A DNA stretch of 64,000 nucleotides from Alentia gelatinosa (GCA_950022655.1 OX465583.1:17101318-17165317); one strand, 5' to 3'. Positions 1 through 10,965 are shown, numbered from the stretch's first letter. Program-made: numbers and translations. Notes: a model not told the origin generated them from the letters alone.

Positions 1-1972
1 AAGTATGAAATATGATCATGTTGGTAATGTCAGTGGGTATGGTATGAATCAGGCATGAAAGTAGGGACTGAGGAAAAAATCGGAAATTTAAAACGCTTAT
101 ACAAAATGAATAATCTAATATCTATAACATTATTTTGGAATAGAACGGCTATAAATCGATACATATATATTCTAATACTGCCAGTGTTGCCGATGTACAT
201 GAAATGTCGGAATTCCGTCAATTGTCTGAAAACTTGCCTCCCTGATGAAAATAACAACGACAAGCTAAGCAATCTTGCTAAGCTTCGTTTGAGTTCTACT
301 GAAACTGTGACTTGCAACTTATAACCTGTGAATGACAGAATTACTCTGATAAGTTTAGAATGACAAGGTACGCTTCCATAAGCCGACAACAATGCAGGCG
401 ACTTGGACAACGCATGTATACATGGAAGTATCCTACAAATTTAATGAGGACTTTCAAAGGTTTTCCCAAAATAACATGAGGTGAGGGATGCTCGTTGACT
501 AAGGTGGATTCATGTCACTTTATGGTAAATCCCACAAGGGATCTCAACCATGTAACTGTATCACGTTACCTATAATTCCTGTATCTAAGGTAACCGAACA
601 AGGTATTAAAAGAAGCTGTTCCAGGAAAATTGGGAACACAAGACAACACTTGGGTATTCTTTGGTTAGCATCTTCAACACTAACATCTTTATAGTAAATA
701 ATCACCTTCACACCATATATTCGTTCACACAGTGATGGTCAACGCGTCAAATCACATTTCTAAGAGTTTGGGAAAATGACAATGCCTAATATCTAGTTAC
801 CCGAGGTACTTACGAAGTACTGAAGGGGAATTGATGTTTTAGTGTGCCTCGGTACTACTTCGAGTACCTAGGGGTTATAAGGGTGAGACCACACTTCCGA
901 GAACAAAAAAAAACAAAAGAAAGGCCATGCTAAGCTAATCGTTCTTTTTCAGTATCCCTCACCTATTAGATTCTTTCACTCCGAGTAAAACCCACAAAAA
1001 CACAAACCATCCTACGTTCAGCAAGGAAGAATCTATCTCAGCATCAGTTTTTACCCACTATATAAAACGTTAGAATTCTGTCGGACCCGCTTGGAGTTGC
1101 CCCCCACAAAGAGACGGACATAACCAGAACTATGTATGAAGCATGAGGTCCCCCGAGAGTGAGAATGTCGTAGAGAAAAACTCGAACCAGCTCATCATGT
1201 TTGAACTTCTCTACTCATATGTGATTATTCTCCTATCATATATTTCTAGCCATGTCGAAAACAAAATTTAATTCTGTGGTTTTCTGATTTCCTTAAAACT
1301 TGAGAAAAGCCTCTGAGACTAGACCTGTGTCATGGCAAATAATAACCGGTTCAGAAGTAATAATAATAGCCCTTTCAGAACGTCGTTATCGATCACTTTT
1401 TCATTCACCTTAATTGTCTAACAATTACCGTAAGTCGTATATATCTTGGACATTGCATAAAAAACATGCATGATTACCTAATGGTTAGTTATTACTAAAA
1501 ACTAGATTTTTGTCGGCTCAGCATTGCCTTTCTGCCCCACATTATGATAAACATAGACTTTTCCCTTTCCTTCAGTCACCATGGAGTAAAAGTCGGGTGT
1601 TCAATTGATGACACAGGTATTTTTCACTTTCAATTATCTTTAAAAAAAAAAAAAATCCTGGACTGTGTTATGCGGGTCCTGGCGCCGAAGGCACTAGCAA
1701 TCTTACCAAGACCATACAGGGTCTGTGTTACATGGTTTACATATCATACATCAACGGAAGGCTACACCGCACTCACATTAAATCTTTATGATGCACCATA
1801 ACTTAAAGCTACCAGACTGCAACTTGTCTTCTCCCACCTCCCCACCACAGGTTCTGGCCGTCTTATTAAATCACACACCTCGCTGACATCACGATGTATT
1901 ACAACACAAATTCACTGACGCCACTCTTTAATGACGTTACCATCAGGAGGAGCGATGCTGGTCTGACATATT

Positions 1973-2282
1973 GTAACAGCTCAAAGAGGGTGCGGCAAAC
2001 GATGAATTCTTAATCTTCGCTTAAGTAGCGTGATTTTATTTTATCGTCACATACCTGTTATTTTGCACCTTACTTTTCCATATAATGGAACCTCTAAGAG
2101 GGTGCGGTAAATGATGAATATCATTATATACATGTTGGTGTGCAGCTTATTTTTCCATACTGTAACACCTCAAAGAGGGAGAAATAGATAATTACTTCTC
2201 CATTTTCATTGTTTTATGAGATTACGTGTTACTGTGCAACTTATTGGTTCATATTATAACACCTCTGAGAGGGTCCGGTAAA
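1973..2282. repeat. Irregular short tandem repeat (AGAGGGTGCGGTAAAT-type motif)
   Basis: Four copies of a motif close to TAACACCTC.AAGAGGGTGCGGTAAAT occur near 1974, 2089, 2163 and 2255, separated by 75-115 bp of AT-rich spacer. The last copy abuts the hairpin element starting at 2286. Function unknown. Confidence 0.5.
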
Positions 2283-2285
2283 TAC

Positions 2286-2624
2286 TTATATAGAACGTCC
2301 TGACCATGCTGTACAATTCACAGAACGAGATGATAATTTACGGTTTGTACGGACCGAGGCATTTATGCCGAGTTCCGTACAAACGGTAAATTATCATCGA
2401 GTTCTGTTACTTGTACAAGCATGGTTGGACGTTATTTATTTACTATATACCCAAAATTTAAAAAAAAATCATTTAATTTGATTTTTAACAACCGATATAT
2501 TAATAAACGTGTATGGCAAGGTGGTCCGTATTTTAGTGTACGGACCAGCGGTCCGTACAGTATTTGTACGTCATATGCCGAAACGGTGCGTATTTACAGT
2601 ATATACGGCATGGGTATATAGTAA
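2286..2624 (+). mobile_element. Hairpin MITE, family 1, copy A
   Basis: The first half (2286-2430) is a long imperfect palindrome. Its arms include GATGATAATTTACGGTTTGT and its complement, with an outer arm TAGAACGTCCTGACCATGCT. The second half (2436-2624) is bounded by the inverted ends TTTACTATATACCCA and TGGGTATATAGTAAA and carries its own small hairpin (TACGGACC.GCGGTCCGTA). No transposase is encoded. Related copies lie at 5667-5995 (inverted), 8281-8487, 9339-9686 and 19970-20275. This is a non-autonomous DNA element of unknown superfamily. Confidence 0.8.
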
Positions 2625-2635
2625 AGAATATTATG

Positions 2636-2937
2636 AAGATTTTTATCTGCATGGTCGTATTCTTCTTGTATTTAACTCGTAGTAACTCTACGAGCGACAT
2701 TAAGGAGTATTGCATAGTGTCAAACCCAGGAATTGCCATATTAAAGAGTATATTTATCAGGACTTTTGTGTGCTCTACAGCACAAGGGGACCATTTTCCC
2801 TTAATCGAAGACTTTAAGGCGTATACAACGTTGAAAACTGTATACAATGGTTATGGTATCTGACAGTTTTTAAATAATGGTAGTGCTTTACTGAGTCCCC
2901 ATATATTTCATTGGGGACTCGTATACGATAGATAATA
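2636..2937 (-). mobile_element. Degenerate MITE, family 2, copy A
   Basis: Read on the minus strand this matches the leader half of the elements at 46408-46850 and 58985-59320. It shares GGGGACTCAGTAAA.CACTA, CTGTCAGATACCATAAC, repeated GTATAC motifs and ATGGCAATT.CTGGGTTT. The terminal hairpin present in the other two copies is missing or decayed. No coding capacity. Confidence 0.6.
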
Positions 2938-3067
2938 TGTTACTAATAGCATCACATGCGACATGACACTGTATATACTGGTGAGTACGTGTCACAGTCG
3001 GTTGATATGAAGGCAGAGATTCCTGTTTTATACAGAGCAGTAAGTAGCTGAGTAAAATTACCCATAC

Positions 3068-3157
3068 CTGCCAGAGGTGTTGCCACGCCCATTACAGAAC
3101 CACTTCTTGGTCATGTTACAGAAGACAACGCAGGCCGGGTCGTGGATCCCGCAGTAC
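3068..3157 (-). CDS. UPF1: UPF1 exon 3 (cysteine/histidine-rich domain)
   Basis: This 90-nt exon encodes codons 110-138 plus split codons at both ends. The minus-strand acceptor is TTTTCCAG before 3157 and the donor is GTATGGG after 3068. The translation contains [14 protein letters not shown] and [13 protein letters not shown], essentially identical to the start of the UPF1 CH domain, which binds zinc and docks UPF2. Visible cysteines (C111, C118, C122, C130) follow C108 in exon 2. The residue aligned with human S140, which I recall as a zinc ligand, is threonine here (CNMTKK). The incoming phase (one base completing a serine codon) and outgoing phase 2 are consistent with exon 2 and a following exon outside the window. 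Identification is near certain. Confidence 0.96.
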
Positions 3158-3299
3158 CTGGAAAACACCAACAAGAGAAAAATTTAAACATTGCTCTCGT
3201 AAACTTCTGGAGATTTGTCGTGTGACATGTGACATCAAACTGAGTACCATCTCCCCCATGTACAAACCAATGAACAAAATGAATACCAAACAGTAGGAC

Positions 3300-3595
3300 C
3301 TCTATCTTGCAGGTATGTCAGTAGGGGTCAGAAGAAAAAGTTGGAAAATTTTACATGCGGAATTTACTGCCTCAGGAAGGCCGAGAAAACATGGAAAACA
3401 AGTGATTTTCAGCTATGGCATGGGACTGAGTCTGTGGGGAGGTTCAAACCAGTATTTTCAATGGGCGTGAACAAGGCACGAATATTGTTCTCTTTGTTCT
3501 ACACTCGGATAATTCATTCATCTAATAAAAAGGAAAAAGGTGGATTTTCTTGGAAAAGTAGAAAACTGCCATCTCTGATTATGGTACAATAATCA
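3300..3595 (+). repeat. Dispersed repeat family D, copy 1
   Basis: About 290 bp with conserved blocks: TATGTCAGTAGGGGTCAG, GGAATTTACTGCCTCAG, GGCATGGGACTGAG, GTTCAAACCA and TGGAAAAGTAGAAAACTGCC. Other copies are at 10136-10375, 10381-10440, 10800-10965, 15428-15630, 48400-48560, and in reverse at 55225-55405 and 58675-58800. It has no inverted ends and no coding capacity, so it is SINE-like or a retroelement tail. The open frame inside it is not a gene. Confidence 0.6.
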
Positions 3596-3639
3596 TATTA
3601 TAAATAATAGGAACATGTCTGTATACATTATACTACATG

Positions 3640-4010
3640 TACTTTGCAGGTTTCTTGCAGTTATTACAGTGCATGTAGTTGGCAGACTTGCCGCTAGGTG
3701 TCGGCACTGGTTGCTCGTCCGTGTCATTCTTTAAAGTAATTCGGGGCGGCGTCCCGTAGAACGCTAACACCGTTCCTCTTTTTACGTCACAGCGTCTCAG
3801 CGCGCTGGGACGCGGCGTACACAGCAGACACGACGGCCACCTTTAAGGTACCAGCTGCAGCAACAGCAGCTTCCGGCTGCGTGCGCATACCGCGGTGCTG
3901 GGCACCAGGGTCGGTTGAGTGGAGGGGAGTGCGGGTATTGTGATGGGTCATTCACCTCCACACTGTCTGCCCCACCCCTTCTTACCTCACGTCCATACCC
4001 AGTCAATCTC
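3640..4010. other. GC-richer island in UPF1 intron 2
   Basis: This stretch is richer in G+C and CpG than its surroundings, with motifs such as CGGGGCGGCGTCCC, CAGCGCGCTGGGACGCGG and a TTACGTCAC (CRE/ATF-like) site. It could be an internal promoter, enhancer or an old GC-rich insertion. No exon is recognisable. Confidence 0.3.
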
Positions 4011-4019
4011 ACTATGTAT

Positions 4020-4745
4020 CATGCCTAAGCCTCAAACCCAGTACGGAAAGCTCCCAACCCAGGACTAGGTAGCGTATGGCTTGGTGGTACAGGAGGCAGA
4101 ATAGGGTGGGGACTGGGGAGACGGGTATATTGCAGGAGATCGGACAAGGTAGTGTACAGTCTTTGTAGTATATGAGGCAGGATGGGGGTATACAACAGGA
4201 GACGGGACCAGAAACTGTACAGGAAAGAAGAAACTGACAATTTTTGGTCAACGTTGTCGTTCTCCTCAAGTTTGACGTGGAACATTATGAACGAGGTGAA
4301 GCCGCATGAATATTGCAGAGCATTCAAACGAGTTGGAGAATGACAATTTTGACCAAGATGAGATTCTTTCTGTATTTATGTCACCTCCTGTACACACTAA
4401 AATAACGAACAACACACTGGATATATGATATCATAATCCATGGAGAACGGACTGTAATACTCAAGGGTCATAGATAATGCGTTACCAATGCTAAGTCTAT
4501 GGGAAAAAGTACCAGGGGTGAGATAAAGGAGACAGGAGCGGTTGGCGGGAAGGAAAGTGTATAACAGGAGATGGGACCAGATAGCATATGGGGTTGCAGG
4601 TACAGGAGTCAGGGTGGGGTGGGGAAGGAGGGATATACAGCAGGAGCCAGGACTGAGTAGTGAACAGGCTTGGTGGGGCAGGAGGCAGGGTTGGGTGGGG
4701 GAGAGGGGGTATAGCAGGAGATGGCACCAGGCAATTTATCCTACC
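4020..4745 (+). repeat. Diverged GGTGGGG/CAGGAG minisatellite in two blocks
   Basis: Blocks at about 4020-4230 and 4500-4745 share imperfect copies of GGTACAGGAGGCAGG, GTATACAACAGGAGA.GGGACCAG and TGGGGTGGGG, with a rough 60-70 bp period. They are separated by about 270 bp of AT-rich sequence. The open frames on both strands are products of this low-complexity sequence. Confidence 0.55.
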
Positions 4746-5393
4746 CCTAATAAAAAACTCCATAGATTTAACATTGGGTCACTGTATTCAGTCTGGAGTT
4801 CAGAAAAATGAAAAATATCGCTCTAGTGGGATACACTTGATAAATGACGTCATTTGTTAATGTAGAAGTAATTCAGACTGGCGGGTAGGATAAATTATAA
4901 ACCAAACAAGAGTTAGTCGTGTTGTTGTTTATCGCATGACGGCAAGATCACGAATTATTACATACCTATGGCCAAACGCGTATGAAATACTTAGTAGAAA
5001 CCAAACGAGAGTTAGCCTTGTCAATGTTTATGCCACGATGGGCAGGTCGTGTATTACTACACGAGGCATTAGCCGAGTGTAGTGAGTAGCAGACCTGACC
5101 AGAGTGGTTTAAACATTGACAAGGCTAACTTGAGTTTGGTTTTGTATTTATCCTACCCCATATCACCGGTATACAGAGAAAATTTTGTAATTATCCATGT
5201 TAGCAGTGTGTTGACACTCATCGGAGGATGGGCACATTTATCAATGCTGCTGGATCTACTTCCATTACCTCGTCCCTGATTGGTCCGTTTTTTTTTATTC
5301 ACCTCGGTGCATAAATAACATTTTATTCAACACTTAGTCAAATACACTGACTCAATGTTAAACCTATGGCGTTTTTTATTAGGGGTAGGATAA
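4736..5393. mobile_element. Inverted-repeat-bounded composite with nested hairpin element
   Basis: The ends are inverted copies of about 50 bp: TATCCTACCCCTAATAAAAA then CCATAG.TTTAACATTG at the left, reversed at 5341-5393. The same terminal block bounds the elements at 11317-11621 and 41648-41953. Inside, 4886-5159 is a second unit bounded by GGGTAGGATAAAT and ATTTATCCTACCC. It holds a hairpin at 4990-5150 whose arms are AAACCAAACGAGAGTTAGCC and its near complement. No protein is encoded. Confidence 0.6.
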
Positions 5394-5666
5394 TGCCCGC
5401 TACTAGGGGTGTAGCATAAATAATGTTCGGGTGCACTGCGCCCGTAGTGAATGTCTCAGGTAGAAATCTACATAAATAAGTATAAAAAATTATGTTTTTC
5501 TTGATTTCTAGGTATGTAATAATAAGAAAACGTAGTGACTGAGCCCGTAGGGGTGCCATTCTCAGCCTTTTGATGCCATAAATACGTCCCTCTGCCTGTG
5601 GCATCGGGACGTATTTATGGCATTAAAAGACCTCAAATGGCCATCCCTTCGGGCTCATTAATATTA

Positions 5667-5995
5667 TTTACTATATACCCATGCTGTATATACTGTAAAT
5701 ACGCACCGTTTTGGCATATGACGTAAAAGTACTATACGGACCGCTGGTCCGTACACTAAAATACGGACCACCTTGCCATACACGTTTACTAACATATCGG
5801 TTGTTAAAAATTAAATTAATGATTTTTTTTTTTAAATTTGGGTATATAGTAAATATATAACGTCCAACCATGCTTGTACAAGTCACAGAACTCGATGATA
5901 ATTTACGGCTTGTACGGAACTCGGCATAAATGCCTCGGTCCTTACAAACCATTAATTACCATCTTGTTCTGTGAATTGTACAGCATTATATAGAA
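5667..5995 (-). mobile_element. Hairpin MITE, family 1, copy B (inverted)
   Basis: This is a reverse-complement copy of 2286-2624, 3.0 kb away. Ends are TTTACTATATACCC at the left and ATTATATAGAACTG at the right. Both halves are recognisable: GGACCGCTGGTCC hairpin first, then the long GATGATAATTTACGG palindrome. It abuts the interrupted hairpin element at 5996-6340. Confidence 0.8.
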
Positions 5996-6345
5996 CTGCA
6001 TCGAGAATCGTAGAAATAGACAATACTCTACGAGTTTGGATGGGCCGNNNNNNNNNNNNNNNNNNNNNNNNNNNNNNNNNNNNNNNNNNNNNNNNNNNNN
6101 NNNNNNNNNNNNNNNNNNNNNNNNNNNNNNNNNNNNNNNNNNNNNNNNNNNNNNNNNNNNNNNNNNNNNNNNNNNNNNNNNNNNNNNNNNNNNNNNNNNN
6201 NNNNNNNNNNNNNNNNNNNNNNNNNNNNNNNNNNNNNNNNNNNNNNNCCACTTGTTTGGAGATGCCGTAATCGTCACTTAGCTTCGCCTTGATGAAGATT
6301 GTGGCCCATCCAAACTTGTGGAGGATTGTGTATTTATACAATTCT
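5996..6345. mobile_element. Hairpin element, family 3, interrupted by an N gap
   Basis: The left arm (TCGAGAATCG ... CGAGTTTGGATGGGCC, 5998-6046) is the inverted counterpart of the right arm (GGCCCATCCAAACTTGTGG ... ATTCTCGACCAAGTTCTAT, 6301-6360). The right side matches a copy at 44622-44760 without a gap (TTTGGATGCGTCGTAATCGC ... CACCTTGATGATGATTG). Six-frame open frames spanning the Ns are meaningless. Confidence 0.65.
6048..6247. other. Assembly gap, 200 Ns
   Basis: A run of exactly 200 unknown bases. The round length suggests a placeholder rather than a measured size. It falls at the centre of a palindromic element. Confidence 0.98.
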
Positions 6346-6597
6346 CGACCAAGTTCTATTTAAGTATTACTGTGTGCAGCAGTTTCTCATCTATGGTATT
6401 TTTTCTCCATAGACTTAACATTGGGACCCAACGCCCAGGAGATATTTAGGAAATTAATACAATGGGGGATTATGTCACAAATGTTAGCCCATTAGTCAAT
6501 GTGAAGCGCTGACCATAAACTTGAGTACGTTTCCCCTATAATCTGCCTGAGTGTAGGATTGCATGTCTATATATCTGTGTTTCTGTTTGTGTTAATA

Positions 6598-7211
6598 GGT
6601 ATACCGAATGCTAGTCAACTCGTCCCTTAGTCAACTCGTACCTTAGTCAATTCGGGTTTTTCGTCCCTTTTCTGGTCAACTCATCCTTTTTCATTAAAAT
6701 TAAATTCACGAAAAACTCGTCCTTTTTCATTAAAATTTAATTCACGAAAATGTGACACTGAATTCACAAAAGAAGCCTATCTTCAACTGATGGACCAAGA
6801 GTACTTCCAGTGGTACTGCAGTCCCTGTAGTCTACAAATCTCACACACCAGTACTATGTCCTTCGTCAGTTCCCTAAGCAGCTCCAGTTTCCACAGCCTA
6901 GTGCCTGAAGCTGAGTCCACTGACATCTCAACTGAGTTACCTGACCGTGAAGAAGAAACCATGAATATTGACTCATATGTTTATGAAATGAAAATGGAAT
7001 GTACTCATACTAATATCAAATTCAGGTAAACAATTGCCATCTAACATCATATAGTTGTTATCTATTATGTAATTCAGTTATATATAGGTGTAAGACAATT
7101 GGAAAACAAAAAGGACGAGTTGACTAGGGAAAAGGAGGAGTTGACCAAAAAAGCACGAGTTGACTAAGGGACGAGTTGACTAAGGGACGAGTTGACCAGT
7201 TACCGGTATAC
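6598..7211. mobile_element. Foldback-like element with TIRs made of a repeated motif
   Basis: Both ends (6598-6700 and 7107-7211) are inverted repeats built from tandem variants of AGTCAACTCGTCCCTT, outermost GGTATACC. A 42-bp direct repeat (CTCGTCCTTTTTCATTAAAA...) lies just inside the left arm. The interior (6790-7029) has a short open frame, M1-R79, containing YFQWYCSPCSLQ, which resembles the end of a PHD zinc finger, followed by a Ser-rich and acidic stretch. It may be a captured fragment of a host or retroelement gene. No transposase is seen. The TIR architecture recalls Foldback elements. Confidence 0.65.
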
Positions 7212-8280
7212 CTAGAAGACCAATAACAGTGACGAAAAGTATCCTGGAACTATCTGTAGGTTATCCAATGTAAATTTGTTGCTGACAGTAACATTGTGTG
7301 CCCCCCCCCCCCCCTTGCCTGCCACACTCATTGGTTGAGTGACTCCTGAGTGAATAAGTGAAACGTACAGCCGACCTGTGCAGTTGGACCTGTTGACACA
7401 GATCTGGACGCTGACAGGCTAGCTGCACCCGTCACTCAAACCCCGTCGGTAGGTCATTGAATCTATGAGACGGATGACAGACAAGGAGGAATCACAGCGG
7501 CATGGCAAGACCTGGAAACCTGTATCTGCTCCCTCCTGAGCTCTGAGCCACCCTGGACCTGACCAGGACTGGGGTTAGCTGAGGAAGGCACCTTGAGCAG
7601 CAGACAAGCTTCTGACCTTCTGACATTTACCCTAAGCATTGACCTTTGACTGCATCACAGAAGAGCATCAATACAGATTTACCTCAAACCGGCCAATATC
7701 AACACCCCCATCCCCGGCTCTCTGACAAAACCTGCCCCCAGGGTTCGTCGACCACTACGCCACCTGGCCTTCTACCTGTACAGGTCCTTCTGCTAGTCCA
7801 TTTTCCAAGCATAGATCCTGCGCCCTGGTAGTATCTCTGCACCGCTAATCACAATGTATGAGAAAATTAGCACCAACCAGGTCCCCGGTCCACCCCATCG
7901 ACCAAATTTGTATAGGCTCTATGCTTTTCTTTGGTATTATAATTCTCATCGTTTTTAGGCAACGAGAAAAAGTGCGACACGTAGTGTATGAATTGCATAA
8001 TACAGTGGGTACTACTTACGTTTTGATCATTTTTCTTTCTTATTGGCTTTAATCCAGAGATACTACCAGGTATAAGAAATAGACATTCTAGGCGGGCGTG
8101 CCTAAAGGCTCGGCCCCACTTGTGCGACGCGATCGTCGCACACATTTTATGGGTCCATAAATGCCCTCTCGACCAATTTTATCACCCCAAGGGCGACGGA
8201 CTTGTTGCATTCACTCACAAGAAAAGTACAGGGTATGCCCCACTGTGGTATCACTGTATATATGAACATGTTTATGTACT
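7212..8280. other. UPF1 intron 2, no gene seen
   Basis: Contains a 12-base C tract near 7303 and a GC-rich inverted motif near 8126 (GCGACGCGATCGTCGC). Nothing else is recognisable. Confidence 0.5.
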
Positions 8281-8487
8281 TATATAGAACGTCCTGACCA
8301 TGCTGTACAGGGTATTATATAGAACGACCTGACCATGCTATATGGGTATATAATAAAAAAGCGAGATGATAATTTACGTTTCGTACGGAACGAGGCTTTT
8401 ATACCAAGTGCCGTACGAACCGTATATTGTCATCGAGTATTGTACAGTGTACAGCATGGTAGGTCATTATATCTTTACTATATACCC
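8281..8487 (+). mobile_element. Hairpin MITE, family 1, copy C (rearranged)
   Basis: The TATATAGAACG.CCTGACCATGCT end is duplicated (8283 and 8312). The hairpin arms GAGATGATAATTTACG and its complement follow. The element stops soon after TTTACTATATACCC, so the second half is absent. The duplicated end suggests insertion of one copy into another or an aberrant excision. Confidence 0.65.
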
Positions 8488-8739
8488 GAAGTCAACTAAA
8501 AAAAACAACGTTGGAGGTAAGTAATTTATGAATTCTATCAATGTCAGCCACAAACACACCACTTATCCAACCCGAGCAATTCACACGAGAAATAAAATGA
8601 TGGTTTGCCTTGCCGCCTACACTCAGTGACACGCAGATGTTACAGGAATGTCGAACTAGTATCTGCACATACTGAACACCCACCTGACGAGTAAGACGAG
8701 ACAAGGATGACTGAGTGCATGGGGACAAGAAATAACGAG

Positions 8740-9070
8740 ATCGTCACGATTCCGGAACCAATCTCATTTACTGATAAAAGTCTAACCTATATTTCGGGTT
8801 TTGAACGTTGCGTTGGCGGCGACTACTGAGGAAGTGACCGATCGGCGTCTCTCCCGCGGTGCGGCGAGGGTGCGCTGTTGTTGCTGGTCGATGAAACTTT
8901 AAATCCCATTGGTCAGTTTTGTTTACTGAATGTGAGCATGCGAATCATTGGTCCAGATCGATCGCACCGTCATCGATGCGACCGATCCGGTCCAGTGGAC
9001 AGCATGTTGTTCTGTTTTCTGTAATATCTGATCAAAGCGCCGGCCACGGAGAGCCAAGGACGACGCTACG
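8740..9070. promoter_or_regulatory. GC-richer segment with paired CCAAT boxes
   Basis: Contains ATTGGTCAG and ATTGGTCC (reverse CCAAT) 50 bp apart, CpG-rich sequence (CGGCGTCTCCCGCGGTGCGGCG) and an inverted repeat around GATCGATCGCACCGTCATCGATGC. It could be a cryptic or alternative promoter in UPF1 intron 2, or part of a mobile element. No adjoining exon is recognisable, so this is speculative. Confidence 0.25.
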
Positions 9071-9338
9071 GGAAAAATTCAACCTCTAACCTATATTTCC
9101 CCGCATACAAAAAAGATATAAACACGGTCAGTACTGAGGGTGTGGTGGTGCAGTGTACTGGAGACAAGGTCTCAAGAGCAAGTGTAGCATGCAACCAGCA
9201 TTGACCGGACCTCACAACGCACACCAATCGAACCGTCTGCCAATCACTCTGCCCACCCACTACTCTGCCTGACCGCCCACCTTCCTGCCTACCACTATCC
9301 TGCATGCCCAACTTCACCTATATTATGAAAGTATAAGT

Positions 9339-9686
9339 ACTTATATAGAACGACCTGACCATGCTGTACAAGCTACAAAATGAGATGATATTTACGGTTC
9401 GTACGGAACGAGGCATTTGTGCCGAGTTCCTTACAAACCGTAAATTATTATCGAGTTTTGTAGCTTGTACATGTAAGCATGGTAGGTCGTTATATATTTA
9501 CTATATACCCAAAATTAGGAAAAATCATTAATTCATTTTGGCGTAACAACTAATATTTTAGTCAACGTACATGGGAAGGTAGTCTGTATTTTAATGTACG
9601 GACCAGTGGTCCGTACAGTATTTTTATTTTTCGTTATATGGCGAAACAGTGCGTATTTACAGTATATACGACTTGGGTATGTAGTG
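9339..9686 (+). mobile_element. Hairpin MITE, family 1, copy D
   Basis: A full two-part copy. The hairpin at 9341-9500 runs from TATATAGAACGACCTGACCA to its complement ending CATGGTAGGTCGTTATATA. The second half ends GACTTGGGTATGTAGTGA, where the terminal repeat has decayed. It is closest in layout to the copy at 2286. Confidence 0.75.
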
Positions 9687-10135
9687 ACTCTTAAAATGAA
9701 AATGGAAGTGGACCAGGACGACAGTTGGAACAGGAAGACTAGCAGCACGGGAGATTGGTGGAACAAGTCTGGTAACCCAGCACAGATATGAAACCCGAGT
9801 GTCCTTTCATATAAAAGTAAGCATGTGTTCCACACTTCTTGCCTTACGGAGCCCTTTTTACATTCACCCAATTTCCAAATGTGTTCCTATTTCACCACCC
9901 TTTAACATGCCTTCAGTACGGCTGACACCTGACCTGGTTTTCAGTCTGTTACAAATGGCACTCTAAGGTGCAGCGACTGAAAAGTAGGTATGCGCAGAAG
10001 GGAGGTTGGGGGAGGTATTGGTGGTGGTATTGAACATTTGCATATGCTCTTTCATCATTCTATTGATTACAGGATTGACAGGGGAGGTGCGGTGGGGTCT
10101 ATTTTTTTTTTTAGAATTTTGCTTTACATACGTCA

Positions 10136-10440
10136 TAGTCCTGGGATGTCAGTTGGTGTCAATAAAAAAAGTTGAAAATATTGCTGATGTGGAATTTACT
10201 GCCTCAGACTGACTGAGTACATTCTTGGGCATGGAATAAGGCCGGGGGTGGGTGCGTAAATTTTAACCACTGTTTATTGGCGTGAATTAGGCTCAATTTA
10301 TATAATTTTTGTTTTGTAAACGAAAGAATAATCGGAAATAAAAATAACCATTTTCTGTGGAAAGTGGAAAACTCTCATCTCTATTGTACAGGGATGTGAG
10401 TGGGAATCAGAAAAAAGTGGAAATATTTTGAATGAGGGAA
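10136..10440 (+). repeat. Dispersed repeat family D, two adjacent copies
   Basis: A first copy (GGGATGTCAGTTGGTGTCA ... GGAATTTACTGCCTCAG ... GTGGAAAACTCTCATC) is followed directly by the start of a second (GGGATGTGAGTGGGAATCAG). The arrangement suggests a tail-to-head insertion preference. Confidence 0.55.
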
Positions 10441-10464
10441 TGAGGGATTTTCTTCCTCAATGAT

Positions 10465-10795
10465 GCTTGGCTTGTTTGTTTACTTAACGTCCTTAGGGTA
10501 CATGGGGACTAACTCATCGTTCAGCTTTTCTTGCTGATTTTTCACCACAAGGGTGGTGATCGAATCTATGAGACGAATTCAGGCAGAAATCTCATCCCTT
10601 CACATTTACCGAGGTGAGAGATCTTTTACTTACCAGACCACATAGATATGGTATGAGAAGGATTGGCCATTGATATAGCAGTAATTCTACCACTGCTGGT
10701 AATGCGGAGAAAGGTGGCTGCAGTGAGACTTGAACCCTCAACCTTTGGATTACAAGTCCAGTGCCTTAACTAGCTCCCCACTCCCAACAGATGCC
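10465..10795 (-). repeat. tRNA-derived SINE
   Basis: The minus strand around 10776-10712 reads CTAGTTAAGGCACTGG, then an anticodon arm with loop CTTGTAA, then GAGGGTTCAAGTCTC, matching the A box, anticodon arm and B box of a tRNA (anticodon TGT, threonine-like). Stem mismatches and the lack of a full acceptor stem show it is a SINE head, not a working tRNA. The body continues leftward and includes GATTCGATCACCACCC and TACTTAACGTCC. A partial copy of the body is at about 54995-55060. Confidence 0.6.
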
Positions 10796-10799
10796 AAGA

Positions 10800-10965
10800 A
10801 AAAAAAGGGAATATGTTGGTATTAGCCATTGCATGGGGCTGTGTTTTATGGGGAAGTTCAAACCACTGTTATATTGGCATGAATAAGGCTTAATTAATAT
10901 TCTCCTTATGCCAGGAAAATGAATTCTAAATACTGAAAATGTCGATTTCCTTGGAATAGCGGAAC
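10800..10965 (+). repeat. Dispersed repeat family D, partial copy
   Basis: Shares GCATGGGGCTG, GTTCAAACCACTGTT, GGCATGAATAAGGCT and the CCTTGGAATAG.GGAA tail with other family members. It sits immediately beside the SINE. Confidence 0.5.

Larger units (their letters stand above)
1..3067 (-). other. UPF1 intron 3 (partial), non-coding
   Basis: This is the stretch downstream of UPF1 exon 3 on the minus strand. I looked for the next UPF1 exon, which should continue the cysteine/histidine-rich domain, and did not find it, so the intron runs past the left edge. Contents: a small imperfect inverted repeat at about 798-872, an A tract near 1642, an irregular tandem repeat at 1973-2282, a hairpin element at 2286-2624 and a degenerate MITE at 2636-2937. 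Small open frames here have no recognisable protein content. Confidence 0.6.

Noticed and set aside
4497..4811. Overlapping frames on both strands rich in Gly/Arg or Pro
   Set aside because: Low-complexity G-rich minisatellite; no codon bias or family signature.
5942..6341. Open frames spanning the N run
   Set aside because: They exist only because Ns do not produce stops; no real sequence supports them.
10712..10780. tRNA-Thr-like gene on the minus strand
   Set aside because: Mismatched T stem and missing acceptor stem, embedded in a longer repeated body: a SINE head, not a tRNA.
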